Positions 46,977 through 57,264 of a stretch of 64,000 bases of DNA are shown piece after piece. How positions within the stretch are numbered: the stretch's first letter is position 1; the number at the start of each line of letters is the position of its first letter. The stretch is from an uncultured Pelagibacteraceae bacterium. Lineage in GTDB: Bacteria > Pseudomonadota > Alphaproteobacteria > Pelagibacterales > Pelagibacteraceae. The position numbers and the translations under genes are program-made. The notes beneath the pieces are model-generated. The model saw only the letters and a list, made by a program, of their open reading frames with translations, was not told the DNA's origin and searched no databases. Where the stretch lies: positions 1 to 64,000 of the forward strand of contig CACGXV010000005.1 of the NCBI GenBank assembly GCA_902577075.1, in the 5' to 3' direction.

Positions 46977-47387
46977 TTATTTTGAAGCCTCAATTTTTTG
47001 TTTTTTAGCCTCTTTAACTGCAATTTCTTTTTTTTTCATTTTTTCAGCCTCTGATAGCACTTTTCCATCTTTTGAAAAAATTTTATTAATTCTTATTAAA
47101 GAGAATTGTTGTCTATGTCCATTCTTTCGTCTGGAATTTTTTCTTCTTCTTTTTTTGAAAATTAAAACCGTTCTTTCTTTACCATTTTTTAATAGTTCTG
47201 CCTCAACTTTAGCCCCATTTACTGTTGGTTCACCTAGCTCAATATTTTTATTATCTCCATAAGCTAAAATTTCTTTAAATTCTACTTTTGTATCTGGATT
47301 AGAATCTTGCAATTTTTCAATTTTAATAATCTCTCCAGCCGATACCTTGTACTGTTTTCCACCTGTTTGTATAACTGCGTATGACAT
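46977..47387 (-). CDS. rplU: 50S ribosomal protein L21
   Basis: MSYAVIQTGGKQYKVSAGEIIKIEKL; FKKRRRKNSRRKNGHRQ. Confidence 0.97.
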   Translation of the reverse strand: MSYAVIQTGGKQYKVSAGEIIKIEKLQDSNPDTKVEFKEILAYGDNKNIELGEPTVNGAKVEAELLKNGKERTVLIFKKRRRKNSRRKNGHRQQFSLIRINKIFSKDGKVLSEAEKMKKKEIAVKEAKKQKIEASK

Positions 47388-47414
47388 TAATAATCCTAAT
47401 TTTTAATTATCAGC

Positions 47415-47442
47415 AATATAGTCAGGGCCTTATTTTAGTCAA
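47415..47442 (-). promoter_or_regulatory. Sigma70-like promoter of rplU-rpmA-obgE
   Basis: Minus-strand TTGACT-16 nt-TATATT, about 30 nt upstream of the rplU start. Confidence 0.6.
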
Positions 47443-47452
47443 GCTGAATAAG

Positions 47453-48172
47453 CTAGAAATTATCCTTTAAATCTCTCAATTTTGAAAAGTTTTCAACATT
47501 TTTTGATCTTAAAAAAATATTAGTTTGTAGCTCTTCTTCAAGTGTTGTTGGAATAGTTGGTTGACCTTTGGCCAGTTGATTTTTTATAAACTCAATTTTT
47601 GAGATTAAAGCTCTATTTTCTGAATCGTACTTTAAACAGAAATCTGAATTTTTTAATGTGTATTCATGTCCACAATAAATTTCTGTCTTCGATGGTAAAT
47701 TTTTTAATAATTGAAGAGAATTAAACATTTGCTCATGAGTTCCTTCAAATACTCTTCCACAACCTAAAGAAAATAATGTATCCCCAGAAAATAGTACATT
47801 TTCTCTAAAAAAATAAAAACATATGTGGCCTAAAGTATGTCCTGGAATATGAAAAACCTTTGCTTCAAATATACCATCTTTCCAAATTTCATTATTTTTT
47901 AAACAAATATCTATTTCAGGAATCCTATGTTTGTCTTCATCAAACCCTATTACTTTGGCATTGTATAATTTTTTAAGTTCTTTATTTCCTCCTACATGAT
48001 CATAGTGATGATGAGTATTCATTATAAATTTTAATTTTAAATTAAGACTTTCAATTTTATTTATAATAGGTTTTGACTCACTAGGGTCCACAACAATAGT
48101 GGACTTAGTAACTTCATCAATTAATAAATATGAAAAATTATCTTTTAAACATTTTATAATTTCTATTTTCAT
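47453..48172 (-). CDS. gloB: Hydroxyacylglutathione hydrolase (glyoxalase II)
   Basis: MNTHHHYDHVGGNKEL, FSGDTLFSLGCGRVFEGT, YCGHEYTLKN. Confidence 0.94.
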   Translation of the reverse strand: MKIEIIKCLKDNFSYLLIDEVTKSTIVVDPSESKPIINKIESLNLKLKFIMNTHHHYDHVGGNKELKKLYNAKVIGFDEDKHRIPEIDICLKNNEIWKDGIFEAKVFHIPGHTLGHICFYFFRENVLFSGDTLFSLGCGRVFEGTHEQMFNSLQLLKNLPSKTEIYCGHEYTLKNSDFCLKYDSENRALISKIEFIKNQLAKGQPTIPTTLEEELQTNIFLRSKNVENFSKLRDLKDNF

Positions 48173-48173
48173 T

Positions 48174-48770
48174 TTACTTTTCTAATAAAAATATACCTAA
48201 CTCAGATATTAGGTTTTTATATTTTAAATTTGAACGTGTGATATCTGATATTGTTTGTCCATTTAATGAAATTGTTTTAAAAATATTTATCCCTCTATTG
48301 TTGCAAAAATTATAAAAATCTAGAATTGTACACATATGTAGGTTTGGGGTATCATACCATTGATAAGGTAAATTCTTTGTAACTGGCATTTCTCCTTTAA
48401 ATAGTAAATCTAATCTAACTCTCCAATGTCCAAAATTTGGAATTGTAACAATTACTTTTTTTCCTACTCGTAATAAATTTTCAATTACTTTTTCTGGACT
48501 CATAAATGCTTGAAGCGTTTGACTCAATATTACATAATCAAATGATAAATCTGGAAATTGTTTTAAATCATTTTCAGCATCGCCTTCAATAACTGCTAGA
48601 CCTTTAGATAAACATTTTTTTACTTTTTCTTTAGAAATTTCAAGTCCCCTAATATCTACTACTTTATTTTTTGATAGAAATTCCATTAAAATTCCATCAC
48701 CACATCCAACATCTAAGACTCTTGATTTCTCCTCAATAAACTTAGATATAACTTTAAATTCTTCTTTCAT
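48174..48770 (-). CDS. metW: Methionine biosynthesis protein MetW
   Basis: [56 protein letters not shown]; paired with metX. Confidence 0.94.
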   Translation of the reverse strand: MKEEFKVISKFIEEKSRVLDVGCGDGILMEFLSKNKVVDIRGLEISKEKVKKCLSKGLAVIEGDAENDLKQFPDLSFDYVILSQTLQAFMSPEKVIENLLRVGKKVIVTIPNFGHWRVRLDLLFKGEMPVTKNLPYQWYDTPNLHMCTILDFYNFCNNRGINIFKTISLNGQTISDITRSNLKYKNLISELGIFLLEK

Positions 48771-49887
48771 TAATATTAGAATAAGTTGTGTTTAAATAAT
48801 TTTTTATAGTGCTTAAAAAATCTGGAACGTTTAGCAAAAAGGAATCATGACCTTTATCAGTTTTAATTTCAACAAAACCAACATCAGCACCTATCGCATT
48901 AAGTGCTATTACAATATCCTTATTCTCAGATGTTGGGTATAACCAATCAGAAGTAAAGGAGATAATAAAAAATTTTGTTTTGGTATTTTTAAATGCTTTA
49001 GAAAGGTTTCCACCAAATTGTTTAGTTAAATCAAAATAATCCATCGCTCTTGTTATATACAAATAACTATTTGCATCAAATCTATCTACAAATACAGAGC
49101 CTTGATATCTCAAATAACTTTCAATTTGAAAGTCGGCATCAAATCCAAATTTTAAATCAGACCTTTCTTGAAGATTTCTTCCAAACTTTTCTTGTAAACC
49201 TTGTTTTGATAAATAAGTGATATGGGCAGCCATCCTAGCAACAGCTAAGCCTTTATCAGGATTTGTTAATTTCTCATTATACAATCCCTCTTTCCAATTG
49301 CTATCAGACATTATTGCCTGTCTTCCAAGTTCATTAAAAGCAATATTTTGAGCTGAATGACTAGCTGTACAAGCAATTGGTAAAGCTACTTTAGCTTTAT
49401 TTGGAAAATTTGATACAAACTGTAAAACTTGCATCCCACCCATTGAACCGCCAGCAACTGCAAATAATTTTTCTATTTTAAAATGATCTAATAAGTTGTA
49501 TTGAGCATTAACCATATCATTAATTGTAATAACCGGAAAATTTGTACCTAAAGGTTTATTAGTCAAGGGATCAATAGATCCTGGTCCATAAGATCCCATA
49601 CAACCACCAATGACATTTGCACAGATAATAAAAAATTTATCAGTATCGAATGGCTTTCCTGGACCAACCGCATAATTCCACCAACCCTCTTTATTTGTTA
49701 CAGGATTTATGCCTGAAGCATACTGATCGCCTGTTAATGCATGAAAAATTAATATAGCATTATCTTTATTTTCGTTAAGATTTCCATAAGTCTCATAGGC
49801 TAGAGGGAAGTTTGATATTTCCTTTCCACAATCAAGCTTTAGAGCTTTCTTAATAAGCACACTATTTAATTTATTCAAGTTACTCAT
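48754..49887 (-). CDS. metX: Homoserine O-acetyltransferase
   Basis: [45 protein letters not shown]. Confidence 0.95.
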   Translation of the reverse strand: MSNLNKLNSVLIKKALKLDCGKEISNFPLAYETYGNLNENKDNAILIFHALTGDQYASGINPVTNKEGWWNYAVGPGKPFDTDKFFIICANVIGGCMGSYGPGSIDPLTNKPLGTNFPVITINDMVNAQYNLLDHFKIEKLFAVAGGSMGGMQVLQFVSNFPNKAKVALPIACTASHSAQNIAFNELGRQAIMSDSNWKEGLYNEKLTNPDKGLAVARMAAHITYLSKQGLQEKFGRNLQERSDLKFGFDADFQIESYLRYQGSVFVDRFDANSYLYITRAMDYFDLTKQFGGNLSKAFKNTKTKFFIISFTSDWLYPTSENKDIVIALNAIGADVGFVEIKTDKGHDSFLLNVPDFLSTIKNYLNTTYSNINERRI

Positions 49888-49914
49888 AAATTTTTGCTGA
49901 AGTGAATTGTGAGG

Positions 49915-49975
49915 TAAAAAACTTATTTAGCAGGTTTTTTAACGCGCTCGCAATTCAGTTAAATCAGCGCAAAAA
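49915..49975 (-). ncRNA. SAM-II riboswitch upstream of metX
   Basis: Minus strand GCGCUGAUUUAACUGAAUUGCGAGCGCGUUAAAAAACCUGCUAAAUAAG matches the recalled SAM-II aptamer (GCGCUGAUUUAAC..AUUGCAAGCGCGU.AUAAA..UGCUAAA) and lies in the metX leader. Confidence 0.88.
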
Positions 49976-49978
49976 GCT

Positions 49979-50005
49979 TTTATAAGATACATTTTTAGTT
50001 GTCAA
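49979..50005 (-). promoter_or_regulatory. Putative promoter of the SAM-II/metXW transcript
   Basis: Minus-strand TTGACA at 50005-50000 with AT-rich TATAAA-like box at 49984-49979, just upstream of the aptamer. Confidence 0.5.
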
Positions 50006-50068
50006 TTTTTTTTGAATTATTGATTGTATTATTTAATTATCCGACTATTTATTAATAAAAATTAGCAC

Positions 50069-51154
50069 ATGAATACTCCAACATTTAGAAAAATCAAATT
50101 AGAGGCTTACAAACCAGGAAAATCGTTTTTAAATAAAAAAAAAAATATAATTAAATTATCGGCAAATGAGTCTGCTTTAGGCATGAGTAAAAATGCTTTT
50201 AAAGTATTAAAAAAATTTAGAGGAGATATATCAAAATATCCAGATGGAAAGTTTAAAGAGTTAACATCAATAATTTCAAAAAAATATGATTGTAAACAAA
50301 ATCAAGTCATATGTGGATCTGGGTCTGATGAAATTATTCAAATGTTGTGTCAATTGTTTTTGAATAAAGGAGATGAGGTAGTAGTCCCAGAATTTAGTTT
50401 TTTAATGTATAGAATTTACTCAAAAATAGTAGGTGCAAAAGTTGTGTTTTCTAAAGAAAAAAATTTTAAGGTATCTAATGATGAAATTTTAAAAAAAATA
50501 ACCAAGAGAACTAAAATTGTATTTATAGCAAATCCAAATAATCCTACAGGAACATATATTTCTAAGAACCAGTTATTAGATTTAAGAAAGCGTTTAAATA
50601 AAAAAATTTTACTAGTAGTTGATGATGCATATTTTGAATATATGTTGAATGAAGATTACAAATCAGGTTTAGAACTTTTTAAAAATAAAAATAATGTGTT
50701 TATATTGAGAACATTTTCTAAAATTTATGGTCTAGCTTCTTTAAGAGTAGGTTGGGGTTATGGAAGTAAAAAAATTGTAGATGCTTTATACAAAATTAAA
50801 CCACCATTTAATGTTAATAAGATAGCACAGGAATGTGCAGTTGAGTCTCTTAAAGATAAAAGTTTTATAAAAAAATCTGTAAAACATAATTTATATTGGG
50901 CTAAAATAATACAAAAAGAGATGAATTCGTACAATATACAGACAAATGAAATTGGACCAAATTTTTTTCTTTTAGATTTTAAAAGTTGTAGATTAAGCTC
51001 AAATTTTGTTGAGAGAAATCTTGAGAGATCAGGAATAATTCTTAGGGAGATGAATTCGTACGGTATTAAAAATTGTCTAAGGCTTACAATTGGAAATGTG
51101 AAAGAAAATATACTTTTAATTAAACAGATGAAAAAAATTTTTAAAAATGTTTAA
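50069..51154 (+). CDS. hisC: Histidinol-phosphate aminotransferase (class I/II PLP)
   Basis: KLSANESALGMS, NPNNPTGTYIS, VVDDAYFEY, RTFSKIYGLASLRVGWGYG. Confidence 0.9.
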   Translation: MNTPTFRKIKLEAYKPGKSFLNKKKNIIKLSANESALGMSKNAFKVLKKFRGDISKYPDGKFKELTSIISKKYDCKQNQVICGSGSDEIIQMLCQLFLNKGDEVVVPEFSFLMYRIYSKIVGAKVVFSKEKNFKVSNDEILKKITKRTKIVFIANPNNPTGTYISKNQLLDLRKRLNKKILLVVDDAYFEYMLNEDYKSGLELFKNKNNVFILRTFSKIYGLASLRVGWGYGSKKIVDALYKIKPPFNVNKIAQECAVESLKDKSFIKKSVKHNLYWAKIIQKEMNSYNIQTNEIGPNFFLLDFKSCRLSSNFVERNLERSGIILREMNSYGIKNCLRLTIGNVKENILLIKQMKKIFKNV

Positions 51155-52046
51155 AAATATGTTGATCGTTGGTTGTGGATTAATTGGATCTTCAATTTTA
51201 AGAGCATCTTTAAATAAAAAAACTTCTAAAAACTTTTTCGTTTATGAAAAATTAAAAAAAAATATTAGAGAAATTAAAAAAATAAATAAAAAAATAATCA
51301 TTTTAAAAAAACTTGATAACAAAATTTCAGATATGGATTTTGTTATAATTGCTACTCCAATGAGTCAGTATGAAAAAGTTATCCCTCGCTTAAATAAGTA
51401 TTTAAGTAAAAAGTCTTTAATTACTGATGTAGGCTCTACAAAGCAAAATATTAGTAAATTAAAAAAAAATAGCCTGTCAAAGTCGCTTGATTGGATTATG
51501 AGTCACCCAATATCTGGATCAGAGGTAAGTGGACCAAAGTATGGAAGTAAAAGTTTATTTGTTAATAAATGGTGCATAATTTTTAGTGACAAAAACAAAA
51601 TAAAACAAAAGAAATTGGTTAATTTTTGGAAAAAAATTGGTTCTAAAGTAATAATTATGGATGAGAAAGTTCACGATAAGATATTTTCTATTACAAGTCA
51701 TTTACCTCACTTAATAGCTTACAATTTAATAAAGACCGCTCAAGATTTTCAAAAGAATCAAAAAAAAGATGTAATTAAATTTAGTGCGGGAGGGTTAAGA
51801 GATTTTTCAAGAATTGCTGCTTCAAACGAAATAATGTGGAGAGACATTTTTTTTAATAACAAAAATAATATTGTAAGTGCAATTAACTTATTTATCAAAA
51901 ATTTAAAATCATTTAAAAAAAATATTGAGAATTTAGATGATAAAACTTTAAGAAAAAAATTGGTTAATTCAAAGAAAGTAAGACAGCAAATATTGAATTT
52001 AAAACAAGATATAGCTAAACCAGATTTTGGAAGAGATCAAAACTAA
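51147..52046 (+). CDS. tyrC: Prephenate/arogenate (cyclohexadienyl) dehydrogenase
   Basis: LIVGCGLIGSSILRA, DVGSTKQNI, SHPISGSEVSGPKYG. Confidence 0.88.
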   Translation: MFKNMLIVGCGLIGSSILRASLNKKTSKNFFVYEKLKKNIREIKKINKKIIILKKLDNKISDMDFVIIATPMSQYEKVIPRLNKYLSKKSLITDVGSTKQNISKLKKNSLSKSLDWIMSHPISGSEVSGPKYGSKSLFVNKWCIIFSDKNKIKQKKLVNFWKKIGSKVIIMDEKVHDKIFSITSHLPHLIAYNLIKTAQDFQKNQKKDVIKFSAGGLRDFSRIAASNEIMWRDIFFNNKNNIVSAINLFIKNLKSFKKNIENLDDKTLRKKLVNSKKVRQQILNLKQDIAKPDFGRDQN

Positions 52047-52801
52047 ATTGATATAATTTTAATCACTTTTAACTTAGCAGTTTTTTCAATTAATTTAATG
52101 GTTTTTATTATTGGCATTATTAATACTTTCTTTCTCGGACCGTATGCATGAATTAATTCTCTTTTATTTAAACAAATGGCAACATGTCCTTTCCAAAAAA
52201 TAATATCTCCTTTTTTAAATAATTTTTTATTATTTACACCTTTTTTGATTTTAACTTGATCTTTTGTGTCCCTTGGAAAAAATTTATTATTATATTTATA
52301 AAAAATTTGAAGTAATGCTGAACAATCAATACCATCAAAAGTTTTACCACCCCATTTATATTTAATTTCCAAAAAATATTTAAATATTTTACTAAAATTA
52401 TAATCTTTTTTATTAATTATTTCTAATTCATTAAATTTAACCCATTTGTTTTTTTCAAACATTACAAAATTATTATCTTTTTTTAATATCTGAATTTCAG
52501 ACGAAAATGGAAGGTATTTTTTTGTTAAGTACTTATTATTATTTTTTGGTTTATAATAAATTTTTGATTTTAATATATTAACCTTGTGAGTTTTTTCTAA
52601 AAATTTATTAAATTTCTCGTTCTTAATGAAACCTATATAATTATCGAAATCAGTTTTAATTTTTAGAAAATCTTTCTTTCTTCCTATTATACTAAATTTT
52701 TCACCGTATAATATTTGAGTGCTTATATTCGATTTCTTTGAGGCAAGCTCATAAACATTCAAAGAATTACTTTTACAAAAAAAGGTATTATTTTTCACCA
52801 A
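52043..52801 (-). CDS. NlpC/P60-family peptidase with SH3-like N-terminus
   Basis: YKWGGKTFDGIDCSALLQ and KGDIIFWKGHVAICLNKRELIHAYG catalytic Cys/His blocks. Confidence 0.85.
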   Translation of the reverse strand: MVKNNTFFCKSNSLNVYELASKKSNISTQILYGEKFSIIGRKKDFLKIKTDFDNYIGFIKNEKFNKFLEKTHKVNILKSKIYYKPKNNNKYLTKKYLPFSSEIQILKKDNNFVMFEKNKWVKFNELEIINKKDYNFSKIFKYFLEIKYKWGGKTFDGIDCSALLQIFYKYNNKFFPRDTKDQVKIKKGVNNKKLFKKGDIIFWKGHVAICLNKRELIHAYGPRKKVLIMPIIKTIKLIEKTAKLKVIKIISI

Positions 52802-54176
52802 TTTTTACTTTATTCCTAATAAACCATAGACAAATTAGCGAAGGAATAACCATTAAAGTTGTTATAACAAAAAAAGCACCCCAGTCTCCATTAAGCCAAT
52901 CTACTAGCGCACCTGAAGAAGAGGCAAGAGTAGTCCTTCCGGCTGTTCCTATAGATGCCAATAATGCATATTGAGTTGCAGTATAGGTCCTATCTACTAA
53001 TAAAGAAATAAAGGCAACAAATGCAACTGTCGCAAATGCAGCTGTGATATCGTCAGCTATTACAGCTATTGCAAATAATAATTCTGATTTACCTGTCCAT
53101 GCCAATATTGCAAAAAGCAAATTAGTTAACGCCATCAAACCTCCAGCAAAAAACATAGTTTTTACTGTTCCAGCTCTCATCGCCATTAAACCTCCTAATA
53201 AAGTGAAAACTACGGTTGTTATCCATCCCAATCCTTTAGAGTAAATAGCTATTTGTCCTTTTGAAAAACCAATTTCTTTATAAAAAACAATCGACATACG
53301 TCCTAAAAATGCCTCACCAATTTTAAACAAAAATACAAATCCCAATATTCCTACAGCAATGCTAAATCCATTTTTTTTGAAAAAACTAACTATTGGTCCA
53401 CCAATAGTTCCCGAAATATAAGCAATAAAATTTGTTAAAAAATTATTTGATCCAAGTATATTTAAAATCATTTTATCAGTGGCTTTTTGATTGCTTTGTC
53501 TGTTGTTATCACTTGTCTCATCAATAAACATCAAACCAATATTCATTAAAATAATTAAAATGCCTAAAACTAAAAAAGTTGCTTGCCAATAATTCGATAT
53601 TCCCATGTTTTCAAAAAATTCTGCGGTGAATAAAGCTACAACTCCCCCTAATTTATAACCAGTCCACCATCCAACAACTGCTATAGCTGCCCCTGCTGCC
53701 ATAGATTTACCTTCGTCGGAACTTATTTGTTCTATTCTTAACGCATCAACAGTTATATCTTGAGTTGCAGATGCAATAGCAATAATCAGTCCAACACTTA
53801 TTAAAAGAGCTAAGTTTTGAGTAGGATTTATTAAACTCCAGACAATCAAGCTTAGTAAAATTATCAACTGCATTAGAACAATCCATCCTCTTCTATGACC
53901 TAATTTTTTGGTTAAAAATGGAATTTGTATTCTGTCAATGATTGGAGCCCACAAATAATTAAATGCATACACTCCAAATATTAATCCTGCCCATCCTATG
54001 GTTGATCTGCTTAAGCCTTCTTCTTTTAACCAAAGACTTAAGCTACTTGCAATTAATACCCAAGGAAAACCACTAATAGCACCTAGCAGTAATATCCTCA
54101 GCATACGTATATCTTTGTAAATAAGTAAAGATTCTCTCCAGCTTTGTTTAGTTTCGAGCATTAATATTTCCTCCAA
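52788..54176 (-). CDS. AmpG-like MFS muropeptide permease
   Basis: Polytopic; LLGAISGFPWVLIASSLSLWLKEEGLSRSTIGWAGLIFGVYAFNYLWAPIIDR typical of AmpG. Confidence 0.85.
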   Translation of the reverse strand: MEEILMLETKQSWRESLLIYKDIRMLRILLLGAISGFPWVLIASSLSLWLKEEGLSRSTIGWAGLIFGVYAFNYLWAPIIDRIQIPFLTKKLGHRRGWIVLMQLIILLSLIVWSLINPTQNLALLISVGLIIAIASATQDITVDALRIEQISSDEGKSMAAGAAIAVVGWWTGYKLGGVVALFTAEFFENMGISNYWQATFLVLGILIILMNIGLMFIDETSDNNRQSNQKATDKMILNILGSNNFLTNFIAYISGTIGGPIVSFFKKNGFSIAVGILGFVFLFKIGEAFLGRMSIVFYKEIGFSKGQIAIYSKGLGWITTVVFTLLGGLMAMRAGTVKTMFFAGGLMALTNLLFAILAWTGKSELLFAIAVIADDITAAFATVAFVAFISLLVDRTYTATQYALLASIGTAGRTTLASSSGALVDWLNGDWGAFFVITTLMVIPSLICLWFIRNKVKIGEK

Positions 54177-55609
54177 AAAGACGGAATAAACAACACTAAT
54201 ACAGCAAAAAGTTCTAATCTACCTAAAATCATAGCCAAACTTAAAATCCATTTTGAAAAATCAGATAAATTTGAAAAATTACCATTTGGACCAACAATAT
54301 CGCCTAAACCAGGACCTACATTTGATATTGATGTTGCAGCTGCCGATATTGAAGTAGTTAAATCTAGACCACTAGTTGATAATAAAGCTGTTATAACAAA
54401 AAAAATCATAATATATAAAAATATAAAAGATATTATTGATGCTAAAAATTTTTCATCAATATTATTATTTTCGTATTTTATTTTAAATATACCTCTTGGA
54501 TAAATTATTTTCTTTAGTTGTACTGCAATAAACTGAAATAGAATTTGGACTCTAAATATTTTAATCCCACAAGCGGTAGATCCTGCACATCCACCTATGA
54601 ACATAAGGATAAGAAAATAAATTAATGGGAATTGGCCCCAATCACTGAAGTTTTGAGTTACATAACCAGTTCCTGTTAAAATTGATATTACATTAAAAGC
54701 AACTGACCTAATACTTGTGTCAAAAGAACTTTGACTTTTTATAATTAAATATAAATACATCAAGAGAATTGAAAAAATAACAATTTTTATAAAAGTTTTA
54801 ATTTGCGTATCTTTAAAAAATATTTTTTTATCTCCATTAAGATATTTTATATAAGCTATAAATGGAATACTTCCTAAGATTATAAATATTATTGATGTAA
54901 ATTCTATAAGAGAACTATCAAAATAGCCAATTGACTCGTTATAGTTTGAAAATCCTCCTGTTGCTATTGTTGTCATTGAGTGAACAATACTATCAAAAAA
55001 GTTCATCCCAAATATTTTATAAAATAATGCACATATAAAAGTTAATCCTGAGTATACCAAGATCAATCTCAATGCTATTTCTTTTGATCTGGGTAAAATT
55101 TTTTCTGGAGTATCACTTGTAGATATGATGAACAACTGCATCCCACCAATATTCATAAGTGGCATTAAGGTTATTGCCATAATGATTATACCAATTCCCC
55201 CTAACCACTGGAGCATTCCCCTCCAAAGCAGTATACTTTTAGGAGTTTCATTCAGATTGGTGATTATAGTTGATCCAGTCGTAGTGATACCTGACATGCT
55301 CTCAAAAAAAGCATCTGTAAAACTTAATTCAATCTCAGAAAACACGAAAGGAAGTGAGCCAAATATAGCAATACTTAACCAGGACAAAGCAGTTAAAAGA
55401 AACGCTTGAGGTAAACTGATTTTCTTATCATGATCTAAATTTGACAATAAAAAAAGAACTCCAAAAATAATAGTTACAATTCCAGAACTTATAAAACTAG
55501 GATCTACCTCATTATAAAAAAACTGCGCAAAAATTGGCGCAATCATCGATAAACCTAAAATTATTTGTAAAATTCCTAAGGTAAAGAAAACAGTTTTATA
55601 ATTGGACAT
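54161..55609 (-). CDS. trkH: TrkH-type potassium uptake protein
   Basis: SMSGITTTGSTII, MTTIATGGFSNYNES, LTGTGYVTQNFSDWG, GCAGSTACGIKIFR pore repeats. Confidence 0.93.
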   Translation of the reverse strand: MSNYKTVFFTLGILQIILGLSMIAPIFAQFFYNEVDPSFISSGIVTIIFGVLFLLSNLDHDKKISLPQAFLLTALSWLSIAIFGSLPFVFSEIELSFTDAFFESMSGITTTGSTIITNLNETPKSILLWRGMLQWLGGIGIIIMAITLMPLMNIGGMQLFIISTSDTPEKILPRSKEIALRLILVYSGLTFICALFYKIFGMNFFDSIVHSMTTIATGGFSNYNESIGYFDSSLIEFTSIIFIILGSIPFIAYIKYLNGDKKIFFKDTQIKTFIKIVIFSILLMYLYLIIKSQSSFDTSIRSVAFNVISILTGTGYVTQNFSDWGQFPLIYFLILMFIGGCAGSTACGIKIFRVQILFQFIAVQLKKIIYPRGIFKIKYENNNIDEKFLASIISFIFLYIMIFFVITALLSTSGLDLTTSISAAATSISNVGPGLGDIVGPNGNFSNLSDFSKWILSLAMILGRLELFAVLVLFIPSFWRKY

Positions 55610-55695
55610 TTTGATTGGACATTATTTTATGGTAAATAAATTTCAACTCTATAAGAATTATTAAAAACGTTATTTTATAGGCTGTTTAATTAAAA

Positions 55696-57264
55696 GTGAT
55701 AGATAAAACCAACATAGACAAAACAAACGCTTGGCCCTTTGTTGAGGCTAAAAAGCTTCTAAGAGAGAGAAAAAATAATATTGAAAACAAGGGAAAAATT
55801 ATTCTTCAAACAGGATATGGCCCTAGCGGTTTACCGCACATTGGTACCTTCGGTGAAGTAGCAAGAACCTCAATGATTGTTAATGCTTTAAATCATTTAT
55901 CAGATTTCCCAAAAGAAATAATTACTTTTTCTGACGACATGGATGGACTTAGAAAAGTTCCTGAAAATATTCCGAATCCCAAAAAACTTCGAGAAAATCT
56001 TCATAAACCCTTAACCCAAGTTCCAGATCCTTTTGAAAAATTTAATAGTTTTGGCGAACATAATAATGAAATGTTAAAAAATTTCTTAGATAAATTTAAT
56101 TTTGAATATAGTTTTAAAAGTTCATCAGTTTTATATAAGTCTGGTTTTTTCAATGATACTTTAAAATTAATTTTAGAAAATTATGAAGGAATAATGAACA
56201 TAATTATTCCTACCCTTGGTAAAGAAAGACAAAAAACATATTCTCCATTTTTACCAATATGTCCAGATACAGGGGTTGTATTGGAAATACCAGTCTCAGA
56301 ATTAGATACAAAAAATTTAAAAATAATTTTTGATAATAATGGCAAAAAATTAGAACAAAGTATTTTAGATGGAAATTGTAAATTACAATGGAAAGTAGAT
56401 TGGGCTATGAGATGGTATGCCCTTGATGTAGATTTTGAAATGTATGGGAAAGATTTGATTGAGAGTGCAATTTTATCCTCAAAAATCATAAAATTATTAG
56501 GCAAGTCAAATCCATCTGGATTTGCATATGAGTTATTTTTAGATGAAAAAGGTGAAAAAATATCAAAGTCAAAAGGAAATGGTATTACAATTGATCAATG
56601 GTTGGAATATGCATCACCTGAAAGTCTCTCTTTGTATATGTACCAGAATCCTAAAAGAGCAAAAAAACTTTATAGAGAAGTAGTACCAAAGGCTGTTGAT
56701 GAATATCTTGATTTTATAGAAAAAGGTAAAACTCAAAATGAACTTCAAAAACTAATGAACCCCGTATGGCATGTGCATAACTCAGAGATACCAGAGGAAA
56801 ATTCTATTATGTCATTCTCAATGCTATTGAATTTAGTTGAGACCAGCAATGCTGATAATAAAGAATTACTTTGGAAGTTTGTTAAGAAATATAAGAAAGA
56901 TATTAATGAAGATATGCATCCAATTTTTGACAAGTTAATATCTTATGCAATTAAATATTTTAATGACGTAATAAAATCTAAAAAGATTTATAAAAAACCA
57001 AATGAAAGCGAAAAGATTGCTCTAGAGGCTTTAATAAAGTCTTTAGATAATTGCGACGACGCAATGAAACCAGAGGACATCCAGACCACAATTTATACAG
57101 TCGGCAAAGAGAACGGCTATAAAGAAAATTTGCGTGATTGGTTTAAATTAATATATGAGGTAGTTTTTGGGGTAGAAAATGGACCAAGATTCGGTTTTTT
57201 TATAAGTTTTTTTGGAGTCCAAGAAACTAAAGAATTAATAAAAAGTAAATTAGAGAATGTTTAA
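55696..57264 (+). CDS. lysK: Class I lysyl-tRNA synthetase
   Basis: ILQTGYGPSGLPHIGTFGEVART (HIGH-like) and EKISKSKGNG (KMSKS-like); WAMRWYALDVDFEMYGKDL. Confidence 0.93.
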   Translation: MIDKTNIDKTNAWPFVEAKKLLRERKNNIENKGKIILQTGYGPSGLPHIGTFGEVARTSMIVNALNHLSDFPKEIITFSDDMDGLRKVPENIPNPKKLRENLHKPLTQVPDPFEKFNSFGEHNNEMLKNFLDKFNFEYSFKSSSVLYKSGFFNDTLKLILENYEGIMNIIIPTLGKERQKTYSPFLPICPDTGVVLEIPVSELDTKNLKIIFDNNGKKLEQSILDGNCKLQWKVDWAMRWYALDVDFEMYGKDLIESAILSSKIIKLLGKSNPSGFAYELFLDEKGEKISKSKGNGITIDQWLEYASPESLSLYMYQNPKRAKKLYREVVPKAVDEYLDFIEKGKTQNELQKLMNPVWHVHNSEIPEENSIMSFSMLLNLVETSNADNKELLWKFVKKYKKDINEDMHPIFDKLISYAIKYFNDVIKSKKIYKKPNESEKIALEALIKSLDNCDDAMKPEDIQTTIYTVGKENGYKENLRDWFKLIYEVVFGVENGPRFGFFISFFGVQETKELIKSKLENV

